A stretch of 64,000 nucleotides of DNA from Spirochaetota bacterium (GTDB lineage Bacteria; Spirochaetota; UBA4802; UBA5550): positions 1 through 64,000 of the forward strand of contig JAFGBT010000041.1 in assembly GCA_016933025.1 (NCBI GenBank), read 5' to 3'. Below are positions 1-8,665 of this stretch, one piece after another. The position numbers and the translations under genes were made by a program. The notes under the pieces are model-generated. The model worked only from the letters and a program-made list of their open reading frames with translations. It searched no databases and was not told the origin of the DNA. Within the stretch, counting starts at the first letter, position 1. Each line of letters starts with the position of its first letter.

Positions 1-159
1 GCCCATAATACAATTATTATTGAAATAAAGACAATAGAAGCAATTACAAATCATGAGAGAGGTCATGTTATAAATTATCTCGGGCTGACCGGTTTGAAAT
101 TAGGATTAATCCTGAATTTTAAGAAATCAAAATTGGAATGTGAAAGAATAATTCTGTAG
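1..159 (+). CDS. GxxExxY family protein, C-terminal end (cut by window edge)
   Basis: Reading from base 1 in frame 1 gives 52 codons to a TAG at 157-159. The peptide contains IIIEIKTIEAI, then NYLGLTGLKLGLILNF, and ends ERIIL. This is the typical end of the GxxExxY protein family: an 'E-x-K' strand, then 'LNYL..TGL.LGLL.NF', then a short basic tail. The family resembles PD-(D/E)XK nucleases and its cellular role is not established. The N-terminus lies outside the window. Codons are AT-richer than in the genes that follow, and the gene is followed directly by short repeats, which fits a mobile or recently acquired gene. The family call is from memory of its conserved end, without a search. Confidence 0.72.
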   Translation, partial: AHNTIIIEIKTIEAITNHERGHVINYLGLTGLKLGLILNFKKSKLECERIIL

Positions 160-170
160 ATACAAATTAG

Positions 171-207
171 TGTTCATTAATGTTCATTCGTGTCTATTCG
201 TGGTTTC
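171..207. repeat. 10-bp imperfect tandem repeat
   Basis: Three consecutive 10-mers, TGTTCATTAA, TGTTCATTCG and TGTCTATTCG, are followed by TGGTTTC. Sequence of this kind (ATTCGTG-rich) is common between genes in many environmental genomes. It lies just after the GxxExxY gene and before the interspersed repeat at 252-294. Confidence 0.5.
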
Positions 208-251
208 AACGGCCTTCATCATGATTTTTCCACTTTTTCTCGCGCCGCGCG

Positions 252-294
252 AAATTTTAACACTCCTGCCCGGAACTTTTTGCTTGCCAGGGCC
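252..294 (-). repeat. Interspersed GGCAAG/AAAAAGTTC repeat, copy 1 (inverted)
   Basis: The reverse complement reads CCCTGGCAAGCAAAAAGTTC followed by CGGGCAGGAGTGTTAAAATTT. The same about 40-bp unit recurs at 52893-52929 and 56182-56223, and its core recurs at 6141-6158 and 60892-60911. All copies are intergenic or at a gene's broken edge. There is no ORF in it and no obvious terminal inverted repeat. Confidence 0.6.
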
Positions 295-401
295 ATCCTG
301 TTGTGCGATTATCAGTTCAGATAAGACCCATTCCACCTCCTGCGCCGCACTTGATGGTGGAGCAAAATCCAAGATGGAAATCATTTTTAGGGGACCGGCC
401 G

Positions 402-1382
402 ATGAGCAAGAAATCCATGCGTTTAATCAAATTCAAGCGACCGGACTTCACCTATCCGGAATTTGGAATAGTGAAGGATGGAACGATAAGCCCGATTAAA
501 GACCTCCATTCCGTTTCAGACCTCTTCCAGGCTATCAGTAATAACAGCAGTTCCTTTAACGCTGATATACCGCTTGAGGGGATCAATCCGCTTCCGCCCA
601 CGGACGGGCAGGTGCATATCTATTGCGCGGGGCTGAATTATCTCGACCACGCCCTTGAGACAAGAATGCCGGTGCCAAAAAGCCCGGTTTTTTTCACCAA
701 GTCAAACGGGGCGATGTGCGGCGCGTACGACGACATCATCTACCCGAAGAGCGTGACGCTTCTTGATTACGAGATCGAGCTTGCGGTAATAATAGGGCGA
801 ACAATCAACGCGCACGATGTCGTGACGCCCGACAATCTTGGCGAGTTCATCATTGGAATAACGATACTAAACGATATATCCGCCAGGGATGTACAGCTGT
901 CGGTCGGCCAGTGGTTTCTCGGCAAAAGCTACAGGACATTCGCTCCCCTCGGCCCCGTTCTCCAGACGATCGACGACGCGGTCGTCAAAAGGCTTTACGA
1001 CCTGGACCTCTCGCTCCAGGTCTTCACGAAAAACGGGGACGCGTATCCGAACAAATCACAGACCGGCCGCAGCGGAAACATGATATTTAAAATACATGAA
1101 CTCATAAACTGCCTGCGCGAGAAATTCGACCTGCGGCCGGGCGATGTCGTGGCCACCGGGACGCCCCGCGGCGTGGCGCTCTCCCAGCCGCCGAGGATAA
1201 GACAGAGGATCGCGGAAATAATAGGCATTCCGCAGTCAAAACGGATCGAGATATTTCTGGATAAGGAAAGAAATGGAAATAAAAAATACCTGGAACCGGG
1301 TGATACGATATCCGCGACAATCTCGAGCCCGGATGAAATCGTGAAGCTGGGAGAGCAGCGGAACAGGGTTGTACCTGGATGA
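402..1382 (+). CDS. Fumarylacetoacetate hydrolase family protein
   Basis: A 326-residue FAH-superfamily enzyme. These are metal-dependent hydrolases or isomerases acting on C-C bonds of 2-oxo acids. The conserved core is visible: CAGLNYLDHA (75-84), the metal-binding DYEIELAVIIG with Glu124 and Glu126, NDISARDVQ with Asp158, and GKSYRTFAPLGP. A GTG at 303 is in frame, but ATG 402 has an AGGGGA-like ribosome site just upstream and fits the family's usual start; ATG 417 (MRLIKFKRP) is the other possibility. The gene stands alone between repeats and a convergent periplasmic-protein gene, so its substrate cannot be read from context. It could act in aromatic catabolism or as an oxaloacetate or acylpyruvate hydrolase. 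Confidence 0.85.
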   Translation: MSKKSMRLIKFKRPDFTYPEFGIVKDGTISPIKDLHSVSDLFQAISNNSSSFNADIPLEGINPLPPTDGQVHIYCAGLNYLDHALETRMPVPKSPVFFTKSNGAMCGAYDDIIYPKSVTLLDYEIELAVIIGRTINAHDVVTPDNLGEFIIGITILNDISARDVQLSVGQWFLGKSYRTFAPLGPVLQTIDDAVVKRLYDLDLSLQVFTKNGDAYPNKSQTGRSGNMIFKIHELINCLREKFDLRPGDVVATGTPRGVALSQPPRIRQRIAEIIGIPQSKRIEIFLDKERNGNKKYLEPGDTISATISSPDEIVKLGEQRNRVVPG

Positions 1383-1430
1383 TTTTTCACGCCACGAAGG
1401 ACAGGTATCTGCCGCGGACCGCGGCGGGTC

Positions 1431-1573
1431 ATGGTGAGCCATTCGACAAAGTTTATCCTGAGCTCGCCGAAGGGCTCGCCACGGGCTTCGTCGAAGTGTG
1501 CCTCGACTACGCTCGGCATGACATGTCAAACTGAGCCCCTCGACAACCTCGGGGCAGGCTTCGTCGAAGGGTG
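1431..1573. repeat. REP-like palindromic repeat cluster
   Basis: This stretch after the FAH gene contains several partly palindromic TCGAC units: GGTGAGCCATTCGACAAAG, CTTCGTCGAAG twice, and CTCGACAACCTCGGGG. Related units occur at 11839-11870 and 56117-56149. They resemble the extragenic palindromic CTTCGACAGGCTCAG elements common in bacterial genomes. No coding signal is seen here. Confidence 0.55.
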
Positions 1574-1596
1574 ACGACCGCCGTACGGAGAGGATA

Positions 1597-1633
1597 TCTG
1601 ACAGGGGGCCCACACAATGACCCCCCTGTCAGA
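1597..1633. terminator. Perfect 12-bp hairpin between convergent genes
   Basis: TCTGACAGGGGG (1597-1608) pairs with CCCCCTGTCAGA (1622-1633) across a 13-nt loop. It lies between the FAH gene (+) and the LolA-like gene (-), where a bidirectional terminator is expected. Neither side has a good U-run, so factor-independent termination is uncertain. Confidence 0.45.
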
Positions 1634-1652
1634 CGAGCACATGCCGCTCATC

Positions 1653-2498
1653 CTACCACCACTTCCTGGTCAGGTACTCGGTGGTGAACATTTCCGGACG
1701 TATGTTCGTCGCCCTCTCGAATTTCGTTTCGCTCATCAGCAATTCGGTCCTCGTTCCCTTCTTTAAATTTTTCATCTCAATCCCGGTCTCGTAGTACACC
1801 CTCTGGCCCTTCACGTTGGGCGCTATCGTGAATGAGATAAGCCGAAGCTGTTTGCTGTTTATGCCGAGCTCGTCGTAGTAGTCCATCTTCAGGGTAAGCA
1901 TCGTCTTCTTTTCAATAAATATGACGCGCCTGCTGTAGCCGAGGTTCATCCTGATTTTAAGGCTTCTCGGCTTGCATGCCACCACATGGCAATCCCACTT
2001 TTTTCCCCTGAATTCCACCTTTTCCTCGCCAATATAGCGGTACTTCCAATCGTCGAAGCTGGGCTTGCCCACGTCACCGTTGGTGAAGTCGCTTCCGAAG
2101 AATGAAAGCTTCTGGTCCGCCCCCGTGACCCGCTTCACCTTGCGGATGCCCTTGAGATACAGGTATTTCTCGTCCGGCGCGTTCTTATAGTTGTAGGAAA
2201 GATAGGAATTGCCCATATCGTCCGCAGGGGACAGGAAGTAGGAGATGTACTTCTCGCACTGGTTGGGTTTTCCCATGTTTTCCGTGTAGGCGCCCATGAT
2301 CATCGATTTCCTGAACTTGAGCTCGCCGGAAGCGCTGTATATATTGAGGGTGATTTTGTTCTTAACGCGTTCGAAAACGGGGCGGTCGTCGCTGAGCTTG
2401 AGCAGTCTTGTCCCCATCTCCTCGGGCGTTTCCGGAACCGCAGCCTGTGCGCCTGCAAGAACAAACAGAAATGATAATAGGATACGAGTATAGTTCAT
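1653..2498 (-). CDS. LolA-like outer-membrane lipoprotein-sorting protein
   Basis: A 281-residue secreted protein. MNYTRILLSFLFVLAGAQA is a Sec signal peptide without a lipobox Cys, pointing to the periplasm. The rest resembles the LolA-like family often called 'outer membrane lipoprotein-sorting protein': beta-strand rich, with KYLYLKGIRKVKRV, FFGSDFTNGDV, a central YRYIGEEKVEFRGKKWDC segment and a late MKMDYYDE-type strand. These proteins bind lipid or lipoprotein acyl chains in a half-barrel. The start is set at ATG 2498, preceded by GGAGA; the in-frame upstream extension would bury the signal peptide. No transporter partner gene is adjacent, so the exact cargo is unknown. Confidence 0.75.
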   Translation of the reverse strand: MNYTRILLSFLFVLAGAQAAVPETPEEMGTRLLKLSDDRPVFERVKNKITLNIYSASGELKFRKSMIMGAYTENMGKPNQCEKYISYFLSPADDMGNSYLSYNYKNAPDEKYLYLKGIRKVKRVTGADQKLSFFGSDFTNGDVGKPSFDDWKYRYIGEEKVEFRGKKWDCHVVACKPRSLKIRMNLGYSRRVIFIEKKTMLTLKMDYYDELGINSKQLRLISFTIAPNVKGQRVYYETGIEMKNLKKGTRTELLMSETKFERATNIRPEMFTTEYLTRKWW

Positions 2499-2876
2499 GA
2501 TATTCTCCATATAATGATTGTTGGCGGCATGGGTATGCCGATCCTCGCATATGATGCAGGAAACCGGCGCCGCTGTTTCCCTCATCTCCCTCGTCCGGGC
2601 GCGGTCAGGCGGCCTTTGAGTGAGATTGTTGAATGATTTTCGTTTTCCGGGAATGTGCCGTCAGGACACGTCGCGAAGATATGCGTGCATCGTCATATAT
2701 CCTCCATATGTAATGTATTTTATATGTTTAATCACTCTGGCTACAATAGGTAAATGAAGGAAAAAAATCAATTGCTTTATTAAAAATATTGAATAGAAGA
2801 GAGAGTGTGTGAAAAAAAAATTAGATCACAGAACTGTGCATGTGCCTTTCAGCATTCCCCGGATGCGCGATTATCG
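2499..2876. other. Intergenic stretch without a visible gene
   Basis: 378 bases between two minus-strand genes. The half next to the LolA-like gene is GC-rich without a good reading frame; the rest is AT-rich with A-runs near 2755-2825. It probably holds the promoter of the LolA-like gene, but I cannot point to convincing -35/-10 boxes. Confidence 0.4.
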
Positions 2877-4379
2877 TTACGCCCGCGATTTCCTTTTCCT
2901 GAAATACTCCTGCGCGCCTGCGATGGCTCGTATGGCCTGCTCGGGTGAGGGATAGGACATGACACCTTCCCGGTCCAGGTGCTTCACGATGTTTCCATCG
3001 GCAGGCTCGTCAAAGGCGACCAGGTCGATAACCGGAATGATCGGCTTGTTGAACTCCCTGATCTGCTTCACCACCAGTTCAAGGAGCTCCATTTCTGCGT
3101 CGATCATGGTCCGGGCGGGCCGCTCCATGGCCTCGATTGGAAGCACGGGGGAGTCGAGCCACCGCCGCGCCCGCGCGGTCATGTAGCCGAGCCCCAGGAG
3201 GAGTATCGCGTCCAGGTCCGTGTGCTTCATCAGGGTCTCGATGGCGTCGGTGACCATCGACACCTTCCCGGGCGCCACCAGGTCGATGGGATTGCGCCTG
3301 CTCCAGAAGGGCGGCAGGAACCTGTCGAGCATGGCCACGACGCGCTCCTCCAGGGGAGGAAGCTCGAGACCCGCCTCCTCGCATAGGTCCGCCGAAATGA
3401 CGCCCCATCCGCCGCCCTGTGTGACAATGCCGATACGCTTGCCGGTGAACTCGGGCTGGGACAGCATGAGGCCGGCGACGTCAACCATGTCGTCGATGGT
3501 CGCTGCCGGGATGATGTTGGCCTGGCGGCACATGGAGCGGAAGACCGCGAAACTGCCGGCCAGCGCCCCGGTGTGCGACATGGCAGCGCCGGCGCCGACG
3601 GTACCGGTGCCGCCCTTCAGTAAAATTACAGGTTTTTTGAGGGCAACGTGCCGGGCGGCCTCCAGAAAACGGCGGCCCTGCCGCAGTCCCTCCACGTACA
3701 GGCAGATGACCTTCGTGCGCTCGTCGGTCTCAAGATACTCCAGGAAATCCTCGACCTTCAGGTCGGCCTCGTTGCCCGAGCTTATAAGACGGCTTATGCC
3801 GATCTCGCGTCGGTTGAATCTATATGTCATGGAGGTCCCCAGGTTGCCGCTCTGCGAGACAATGGCCACGCCGCCAGGCTTGATCGCCGTGGACATCATG
3901 ACCGCCTGCACCGGGGACGGAGAGGCACTGAAGACGCCCATGGTGTTCGGGCCCACGATGCGTATGCCGCTTTCCCGCGCGATGGAAACGACCTCGCGCT
4001 CCAGGGCTGCTCCCTCCGCGTCCGTCTCGCTGAAGCCGGCCGTGATGACCACGGCGGCCCGTATCCCGACTGCGGCACAATCGCGCATGGTACCCGGCAC
4101 TCGTTCCTTGGGGACGACAATTACCGCCAGGTCGACAGGGCGCGGGACATCGGCCAGGCCTTTATATATCTCCCTGCCGAACCAGGTCCCCCCCTGCGGA
4201 TTCACCGGGTAAATCCCGCCGGCGTACCCGCCCTTGTAGAGATGGTGGAGGATGTTGAACCCCCATTTCGTCGGGGTGGTTGACGCGCCGATAAACGCGA
4301 TCGCCCGGGGCTCGAACAATGACTGATAGTGTGATCTGTCTTCCATTGGTTGCTCGCTTATTTTAGAAGAATACAACAT
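2877..4379 (-). CDS. Acyl-CoA synthetase (ADP-forming) alpha-subunit type protein
   Basis: A 500-residue protein with the order of an NDP-forming acyl-CoA synthetase alpha subunit. A CoA-binding Rossmann domain comes first (RAIAFIGASTTPTKWG, IYPVNPQGG), then two succinyl-CoA-ligase-like domains (IVGPNTMGVF, VSQSGNLG). The phosphohistidine site SHTGALAG (His269) is intact. Such proteins make or cleave acyl-CoA with ADP or ATP and need an ATP-grasp (beta) part. No ATP-grasp domain is fused or nearby, so the partner must be elsewhere or the protein works differently. Start choice is uncertain: ATG 4379, or ATG 4346 (MEDRSHYQSLF), which begins nearer the family's usual start. It is transcribed alone and divergently from the CsgG-like gene. 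Confidence 0.82.
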   Translation of the reverse strand: MLYSSKISEQPMEDRSHYQSLFEPRAIAFIGASTTPTKWGFNILHHLYKGGYAGGIYPVNPQGGTWFGREIYKGLADVPRPVDLAVIVVPKERVPGTMRDCAAVGIRAAVVITAGFSETDAEGAALEREVVSIARESGIRIVGPNTMGVFSASPSPVQAVMMSTAIKPGGVAIVSQSGNLGTSMTYRFNRREIGISRLISSGNEADLKVEDFLEYLETDERTKVICLYVEGLRQGRRFLEAARHVALKKPVILLKGGTGTVGAGAAMSHTGALAGSFAVFRSMCRQANIIPAATIDDMVDVAGLMLSQPEFTGKRIGIVTQGGGWGVISADLCEEAGLELPPLEERVVAMLDRFLPPFWSRRNPIDLVAPGKVSMVTDAIETLMKHTDLDAILLLGLGYMTARARRWLDSPVLPIEAMERPARTMIDAEMELLELVVKQIREFNKPIIPVIDLVAFDEPADGNIVKHLDREGVMSYPSPEQAIRAIAGAQEYFRKRKSRA

Positions 4380-4715
4380 TATTTAAGAGGGGTGCGATTA
4401 CCATCAAGTATTTTATTATTAAAATGTGGATCATTTTCTTGTGAGGGTTTGGTTACCAGCTTGGGTGTTTACCGGGTCGCCGGAGAGAAAAATTTTCAAA
4501 TAAAAAATTAATATTTTTTTCTTGAAATTTATTATAACTGCTGTTGTTATTAACTGCAAAAAAGCGATCGTTGCGCATATGCCATAGTTTACAATGATTA
4601 TGAAGCCATCTGAAAAGTTAAGCAGCTTGTCAATAACTTTGTGCTTGTCACAGAAATATAAAGATGCCTTTCCGGCACTATGCGACTGTAAATTTATAAT
4701 TCCAAGGTTCGATAT
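4380..4715. other. AT-rich divergent intergenic region
   Basis: 336 bases between the divergent acyl-CoA synthetase and CsgG-like genes. It is very AT-rich around 4490-4560 and should carry both promoters. I see no ORF, repeat or RNA structure that I can support. Confidence 0.4.
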
Positions 4716-6065
4716 ATGAAAAGATTATCGCTTATATGCATTACGGTAATTGTATTAAGTATGCCGGTATTAGGGGCTAAAAAATTGACCATCGCCATAT
4801 TAGACTTTTTACCTAGAGACGTGGCGGCTTCTGAAGCGTTGAAAATCTCCGAACTGATTCGCAATGAAATGGTTAACTCGAATCAATATATCGTGCTTGA
4901 GCGCACTCAGATGGATAAAATATTGAAAGAGCAGGGATTCCAGATGACCGGGTGCACCGAGGTGAACTGCGCAGTGCAGGCAGGCAGGCTACTCAGCGCC
5001 CGAAAGATCCTGGTGGGCACTGTCATGCATTTCGGAGGCAATATCGCAGTAACCGGACGTATTGTGGATGTGGATAAAGGAATTGCGGAATTTGCTGAAA
5101 AGGAGCGGGCACTGTCAAAAGAAGACGAATTCTATATGATCGAGCGCTTCTGCGACAAGTTGACATACAGGATCACCGGAACCCATATGTATGAACCGGA
5201 GCCAGTGCAGAATCTGAGCCCTTCGCGCCGTTATAATGTATCATCGTACAAGCCGCTGAAAGATCCCTTTGCGTGGATGTCGCTGGGAGCAGGGCTTGTC
5301 TCGGGAACTCTATTTATATACGGGAACATCAAATATTGTAATTTAAAAAAAGAAATTGCTCAATTGAATAAACAAATGATTTTTATTCCAAATATAGGAG
5401 CGGGTGATATAATCTGGATTGGTGGAAGTACATTCATTCTTGATAAAAGCTTGAAAAAGCCTAGACTAAAAGAAGATGAAGCAAAGAGAAATACGTATAA
5501 TACAGCAGCCGGTGTGACGGGCGGTTTCGCTCTCATTTCATTTTTAACCTTTGCCGGCCAGTATATCAATAATTCACCAGCGTACGAACCGATTAAAGAC
5601 CCCTTTGCATGGTTCTCACTCGGCTCTGGTCTTATTTCAGCTATTGTCTTTTCTGTTGCAAGCATTCAAAATGACTATACATCCGGTCTTCGCAAGGTGA
5701 AGAATAAATTCATGATCAACTCTTTTATTTATTATGATTATCAAATAGGTTTTGACCCCCTTGAAAGAGATCGTTTGTGGTCTATAGATTCACTTCTTTT
5801 CGAAAAAACGAGCATCAGCTATAGATTAAAAAAAGCCGAAAAACAAAATAATACTTCTTATATAATTGGGGGAACTTTCGGCGGCCTCGCCCTTGTTTCA
5901 TTTCTCACGTTCATCGGACGCTATGTCACAAACACATCTGTCGCGAAATTGTTCCATACGCGCAATGACATGGCTCTGTTCCTGCCACCGCAGTATATCA
6001 ATCTCTTCGATTTGACAAAGCGAAACAGATTCGGATTCGGCATTGGACTATCGGTAAAGCTGTAA
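4716..6065 (+). CDS. CsgG-like secreted protein with a duplicated membrane module
   Basis: A 449-residue protein. A signal peptide (1-20, ending MPVLGA) precedes a CsgG/LpoB-like domain at about 22-155: LTIAILDFLPRDV, LIRNEMVNS, YIVLERTQMDKIL, then VGTVMHFGGNIAVTGRIVDVD. CsgG-type domains bind cell-envelope partners or form outer-membrane assemblies. The rest is an internal duplication: residues 179-290 and 291-410 both start with a KDPFAW motif plus a hydrophobic helix and both end with a GGFAL(I/V)SFLTF-like helix and a short tail. The middle of each copy is hydrophilic and diverged. The protein ends GFGIGLSVKL, like an outer-membrane strand. Codons in the duplicated half are AT-richer than in the first half. 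The function is unknown beyond the domain. Confidence 0.7.
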   Translation: MKRLSLICITVIVLSMPVLGAKKLTIAILDFLPRDVAASEALKISELIRNEMVNSNQYIVLERTQMDKILKEQGFQMTGCTEVNCAVQAGRLLSARKILVGTVMHFGGNIAVTGRIVDVDKGIAEFAEKERALSKEDEFYMIERFCDKLTYRITGTHMYEPEPVQNLSPSRRYNVSSYKPLKDPFAWMSLGAGLVSGTLFIYGNIKYCNLKKEIAQLNKQMIFIPNIGAGDIIWIGGSTFILDKSLKKPRLKEDEAKRNTYNTAAGVTGGFALISFLTFAGQYINNSPAYEPIKDPFAWFSLGSGLISAIVFSVASIQNDYTSGLRKVKNKFMINSFIYYDYQIGFDPLERDRLWSIDSLLFEKTSISYRLKKAEKQNNTSYIIGGTFGGLALVSFLTFIGRYVTNTSVAKLFHTRNDMALFLPPQYINLFDLTKRNRFGFGIGLSVKL

Positions 6066-6140
6066 CTCATAGGTTCGTTAATCATTTATCCAGTAATTTG
6101 TCTCAATCCAATAACCATGAAAAAATCATTTCGTTTCTCC

Positions 6141-6158
6141 AGAACTTTTTACTTGCCA
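6141..6158 (-). repeat. Interspersed GGCAAG/AAAAAGTTC repeat, partial copy 2
   Basis: The reverse complement reads GGCAAGTAAAAAGTTCTG, the core of the repeat seen in full at 252-294, 52893-52929 and 56182-56223, with two changes. It lies in the 212-base gap before the serine-hydrolase gene, which otherwise shows nothing recognisable. Confidence 0.45.
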
Positions 6159-6277
6159 CAGTGCTCCAGATTGGTTATACTTTCATAAGATAAAAATCAT
6201 TCCGTCTCCCGGGCCCGGCTGGTTGGGGGTCCAAAATCCCATGTGATTATGATCATCCTCAAGAGACGCGGATCCCT

Positions 6278-7402
6278 ATGAAATTAATGAATAGTCAGCT
6301 AAAAAAAATAATACTCCTGCTCTCGATTCTCGCAGTGACATCCTTTTCATGCAAAGGTGAATCTAAAAACAACTTTATATATATTCCCTGCGGCACATTG
6401 TATTTTCCTCCGTCTGGCACTTCGGAATGGAAAACCAAAACTCCGGATTCCCTGGGCTGGGACACATCGGCAATACCGGAACTTCTCACCCTTTTGGAAG
6501 ACAACGGCACGAGAGGATTCATTGTGTTGAAAAACGGATATATTGTGATGGAGGAGTACTTTGGAAATAACATTCTGGATACCGCCCCTTTTGACATGAA
6601 CACGATGTGGTACTGGGCCTCGGCCGGAAAAACACTTACAACATTCGTCATAGGGAAAGCTGTTGAGGACGGGTATCTTTCCATCTCTGATAAAACTTCT
6701 GATTATCTTGGAACAGGATGGACATCGCTGACCGCGGAACAAGAGGAACTCATAACCGTCAGGCACCAGCTGACAATGACAACAGGGCTTGACGATGAAG
6801 TCGCGAACAGTCACAGCACTTTGCCGGCGGACCTCGTATATAAGGCGGACGCGGGAACGCGCTGGGCGTATCACAACGGGCCGTACACGCTGCTTGAACA
6901 GGTTTTTGAAAACGCTTCAGGACTCGTTTTTAACGATTATTTCAACAGCTCTCTTCGCGATAAAATCGGGATGGACGGGTTCTGGTTCTGGGACGGCGAT
7001 GATCATGTATACTTTAGCACGCCCCGTTCCATGGCCAGGTTCGGGCTGCTTATATTAAACAACGGCGTCTGGAAAAACAATGTTATAATACAGCATTCGG
7101 AATTCCTTGATGATATGGTCAATACATCGCAAAGCCTGAATCTGAGCTACGGGTATCTCTGGTGGCTCAACGGCAAGGAGTCATTTATGGCCCCCGAGAC
7201 ACAGGCCGTATTTCCGGTAAGCCTTGTTCCCAATGCTCCGGACGATATGGTTTGCGCAATCGGCAGAGACGGTCAATACCTGAGCATCGTCCCCTCAAAG
7301 AACCTGGTGATTGTACGTATGGGAGAAGAGCCGACCGCGGTACCGGTACCATTTTTGTTTCTCGATGATATATGGGAAAAACTGGCGCCGATAATACAAT
7401 GA
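6278..7402 (+). CDS. Serine hydrolase lipoprotein (class C beta-lactamase-like)
   Basis: A 374-residue exported protein of the beta-lactamase/CubicO/esterase superfamily. The N-terminus (KKIILLLSILAVTSFSC) is a lipoprotein signal with Cys25 as the likely lipidated residue; the lipobox is loose, as often in spirochaetes. The catalytic SxxK is S115-A-G-K118 within WYWASAGKTL, and the Y-x-N motif is Y198-H-N200. Later TPRSMARFGLLIL and YGYLWWLNG are typical of 6-aminohexanoate-hydrolase or esterase-like members. The likely role is hydrolysis of an ester or amide in the periplasm; true beta-lactamase activity is unlikely from the sequence style. The start could also be ATG 6287. The gene is monocistronic. 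Confidence 0.85.
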   Translation: MKLMNSQLKKIILLLSILAVTSFSCKGESKNNFIYIPCGTLYFPPSGTSEWKTKTPDSLGWDTSAIPELLTLLEDNGTRGFIVLKNGYIVMEEYFGNNILDTAPFDMNTMWYWASAGKTLTTFVIGKAVEDGYLSISDKTSDYLGTGWTSLTAEQEELITVRHQLTMTTGLDDEVANSHSTLPADLVYKADAGTRWAYHNGPYTLLEQVFENASGLVFNDYFNSSLRDKIGMDGFWFWDGDDHVYFSTPRSMARFGLLILNNGVWKNNVIIQHSEFLDDMVNTSQSLNLSYGYLWWLNGKESFMAPETQAVFPVSLVPNAPDDMVCAIGRDGQYLSIVPSKNLVIVRMGEEPTAVPVPFLFLDDIWEKLAPIIQ

Positions 7403-7467
7403 CCTTTTAGCACTATATAATTAATGTATCTCTGCGCTCTCCGCGCCCTCCACATTAAAATATCTTA

Positions 7468-7794
7468 TTAACTTCTTCGAAATCTATCGGCCACTTTCTC
7501 AAAAAAATTCCTGTTCCGCCTGATGAACTCGTCCCCGCCATCCGTGAAGGGATACCCGCCCGTGTACTTTAGGCTCACCACGTCCTCGAAACGGGTCCTG
7601 ACTATGAGGGCGTCCGTGTCTAGGTAGCCGATGTCGATGAGCTCGAGGATGACGAGGACATCCTCCCGGTTGATAAGCTCGACGGGCTCGTCGGAAGGCA
7701 GCCATCGCTCGTGCATGCGCGCGAGCATGGTCAGGACCGGACGGTACCGCTTTCGCCCCTTGCCGATTTTTTTCAGCTCCTTTTTGTAGTCCAT
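7468..7794 (-). CDS. Small hypothetical protein
   Basis: A 108-residue basic protein that I do not recognise. It has a lysine/arginine-rich start (MDYKKELKKIGKGRKRYRP), an acidic middle (REDVLVILELIDIGYLDTD) and ends FEKVADRFRRS. There is no signal peptide or membrane segment. It follows the SGNH hydrolase gene with an 8-base gap on the same strand, so the two are probably co-transcribed. Codon use matches the surrounding genes, which supports it being real. Confidence 0.65.
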   Translation of the reverse strand: MDYKKELKKIGKGRKRYRPVLTMLARMHERWLPSDEPVELINREDVLVILELIDIGYLDTDALIVRTRFEDVVSLKYTGGYPFTDGGDEFIRRNRNFFEKVADRFRRS

Positions 7795-7802
7795 GACTGA
7801 TT

Positions 7803-8405
7803 TTACTTGAACTCCTCGAACACGGCCTCGGCCATGATTCGGTGACCCTCGAGATTGGGGTGGACCCCGTCGCCCTGGACCAGCGAGGCGAAATCCGCGC
7901 CCTCGCCCACCTTCCTCTTCCAGTAGGCGTGCACTCGCGCGACGGGCAGGCCCTCCTCTCTCGCGAGCGCCTCAATCCGGGCGTAAAACTCCCCGGCCAC
8001 CCTGTCCTCTGATTCGTGCATGATGGGGACCGAGGTGATGAGAAGAACCTCGGCGTCGGTGTCGGCCCGTATCTGGTATATGATGGTTTTCACGGTATTC
8101 TTGAACCGGTCCGCCGGCACGCCCGTGTATGCGTCGTTCAGGGCGAACTGGATAAGCACCAGGTCAGGGTCTGCATCGAGCACGTCGTCCCGGAGACGGT
8201 AGAGCCCGCCCTCGGCCGTGTCGCCCGGGATTCCGCGGTTCATAATGGTAACATCGCTTTTCGGATAGTGCCGGGTTATCATCTCGGCCAGGAAATCAAC
8301 GTATCCCTTCCGCACCATCCATCCCTGGGTCAGGGAATCGCCCAGCGCAACCAGTCTGAGCGGCTCGCCGGACGCAAGCCTCTGCTTTGTCTTCTGTAAT
8401 ATCAT
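7803..8405 (-). CDS. SGNH/GDSL hydrolase (lysophospholipase L1 / TAP-like esterase)
   Basis: A 200-residue GDSL-family esterase. Block I is ALGDSLTQGW with nucleophile Ser24; block II Gly is in GIPGDTAEG; block III is FALND (Asn90); block V is DGVHPN with Asp179 and His182. The full catalytic set is present. It has no signal peptide, so it is probably cytoplasmic, as for some acyl-CoA thioesterase or arylesterase-like members. Start ATG 8405 has a GGAGA ribosome site 6 bases upstream; the longer reading from 8432 lacks one. It is first in a two-gene unit with the small protein downstream. Confidence 0.87.
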   Translation of the reverse strand: MILQKTKQRLASGEPLRLVALGDSLTQGWMVRKGYVDFLAEMITRHYPKSDVTIMNRGIPGDTAEGGLYRLRDDVLDADPDLVLIQFALNDAYTGVPADRFKNTVKTIIYQIRADTDAEVLLITSVPIMHESEDRVAGEFYARIEALAREEGLPVARVHAYWKRKVGEGADFASLVQGDGVHPNLEGHRIMAEAVFEEFK

Positions 8406-8665
8406 TATTGTCTCCGGACAAAAATCGTACATTCCTTATGCCACATAATTATCGGGGTGGCATTTATGCAATAGTAAAATAGCGGAAATCACAATCCCTT
8501 TCCCAATCAGGGAGGCAGGGGGGTGAAAAACCGCCATTCAATCTCTCTGCCCCCTTCCATCAGGAGAAATAATCAAACATTCATTAAATATGGGATTAAT
8601 TGAATAAATTTATATATTAATTTACCAAAAATTATACATTTTTTTTTGATATATTAATATTAATA

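Noticed and set aside
1431..1573. CRISPR array
   Set aside because: The TCGAC units are irregular in spacing and sequence and have no spacers of equal length.
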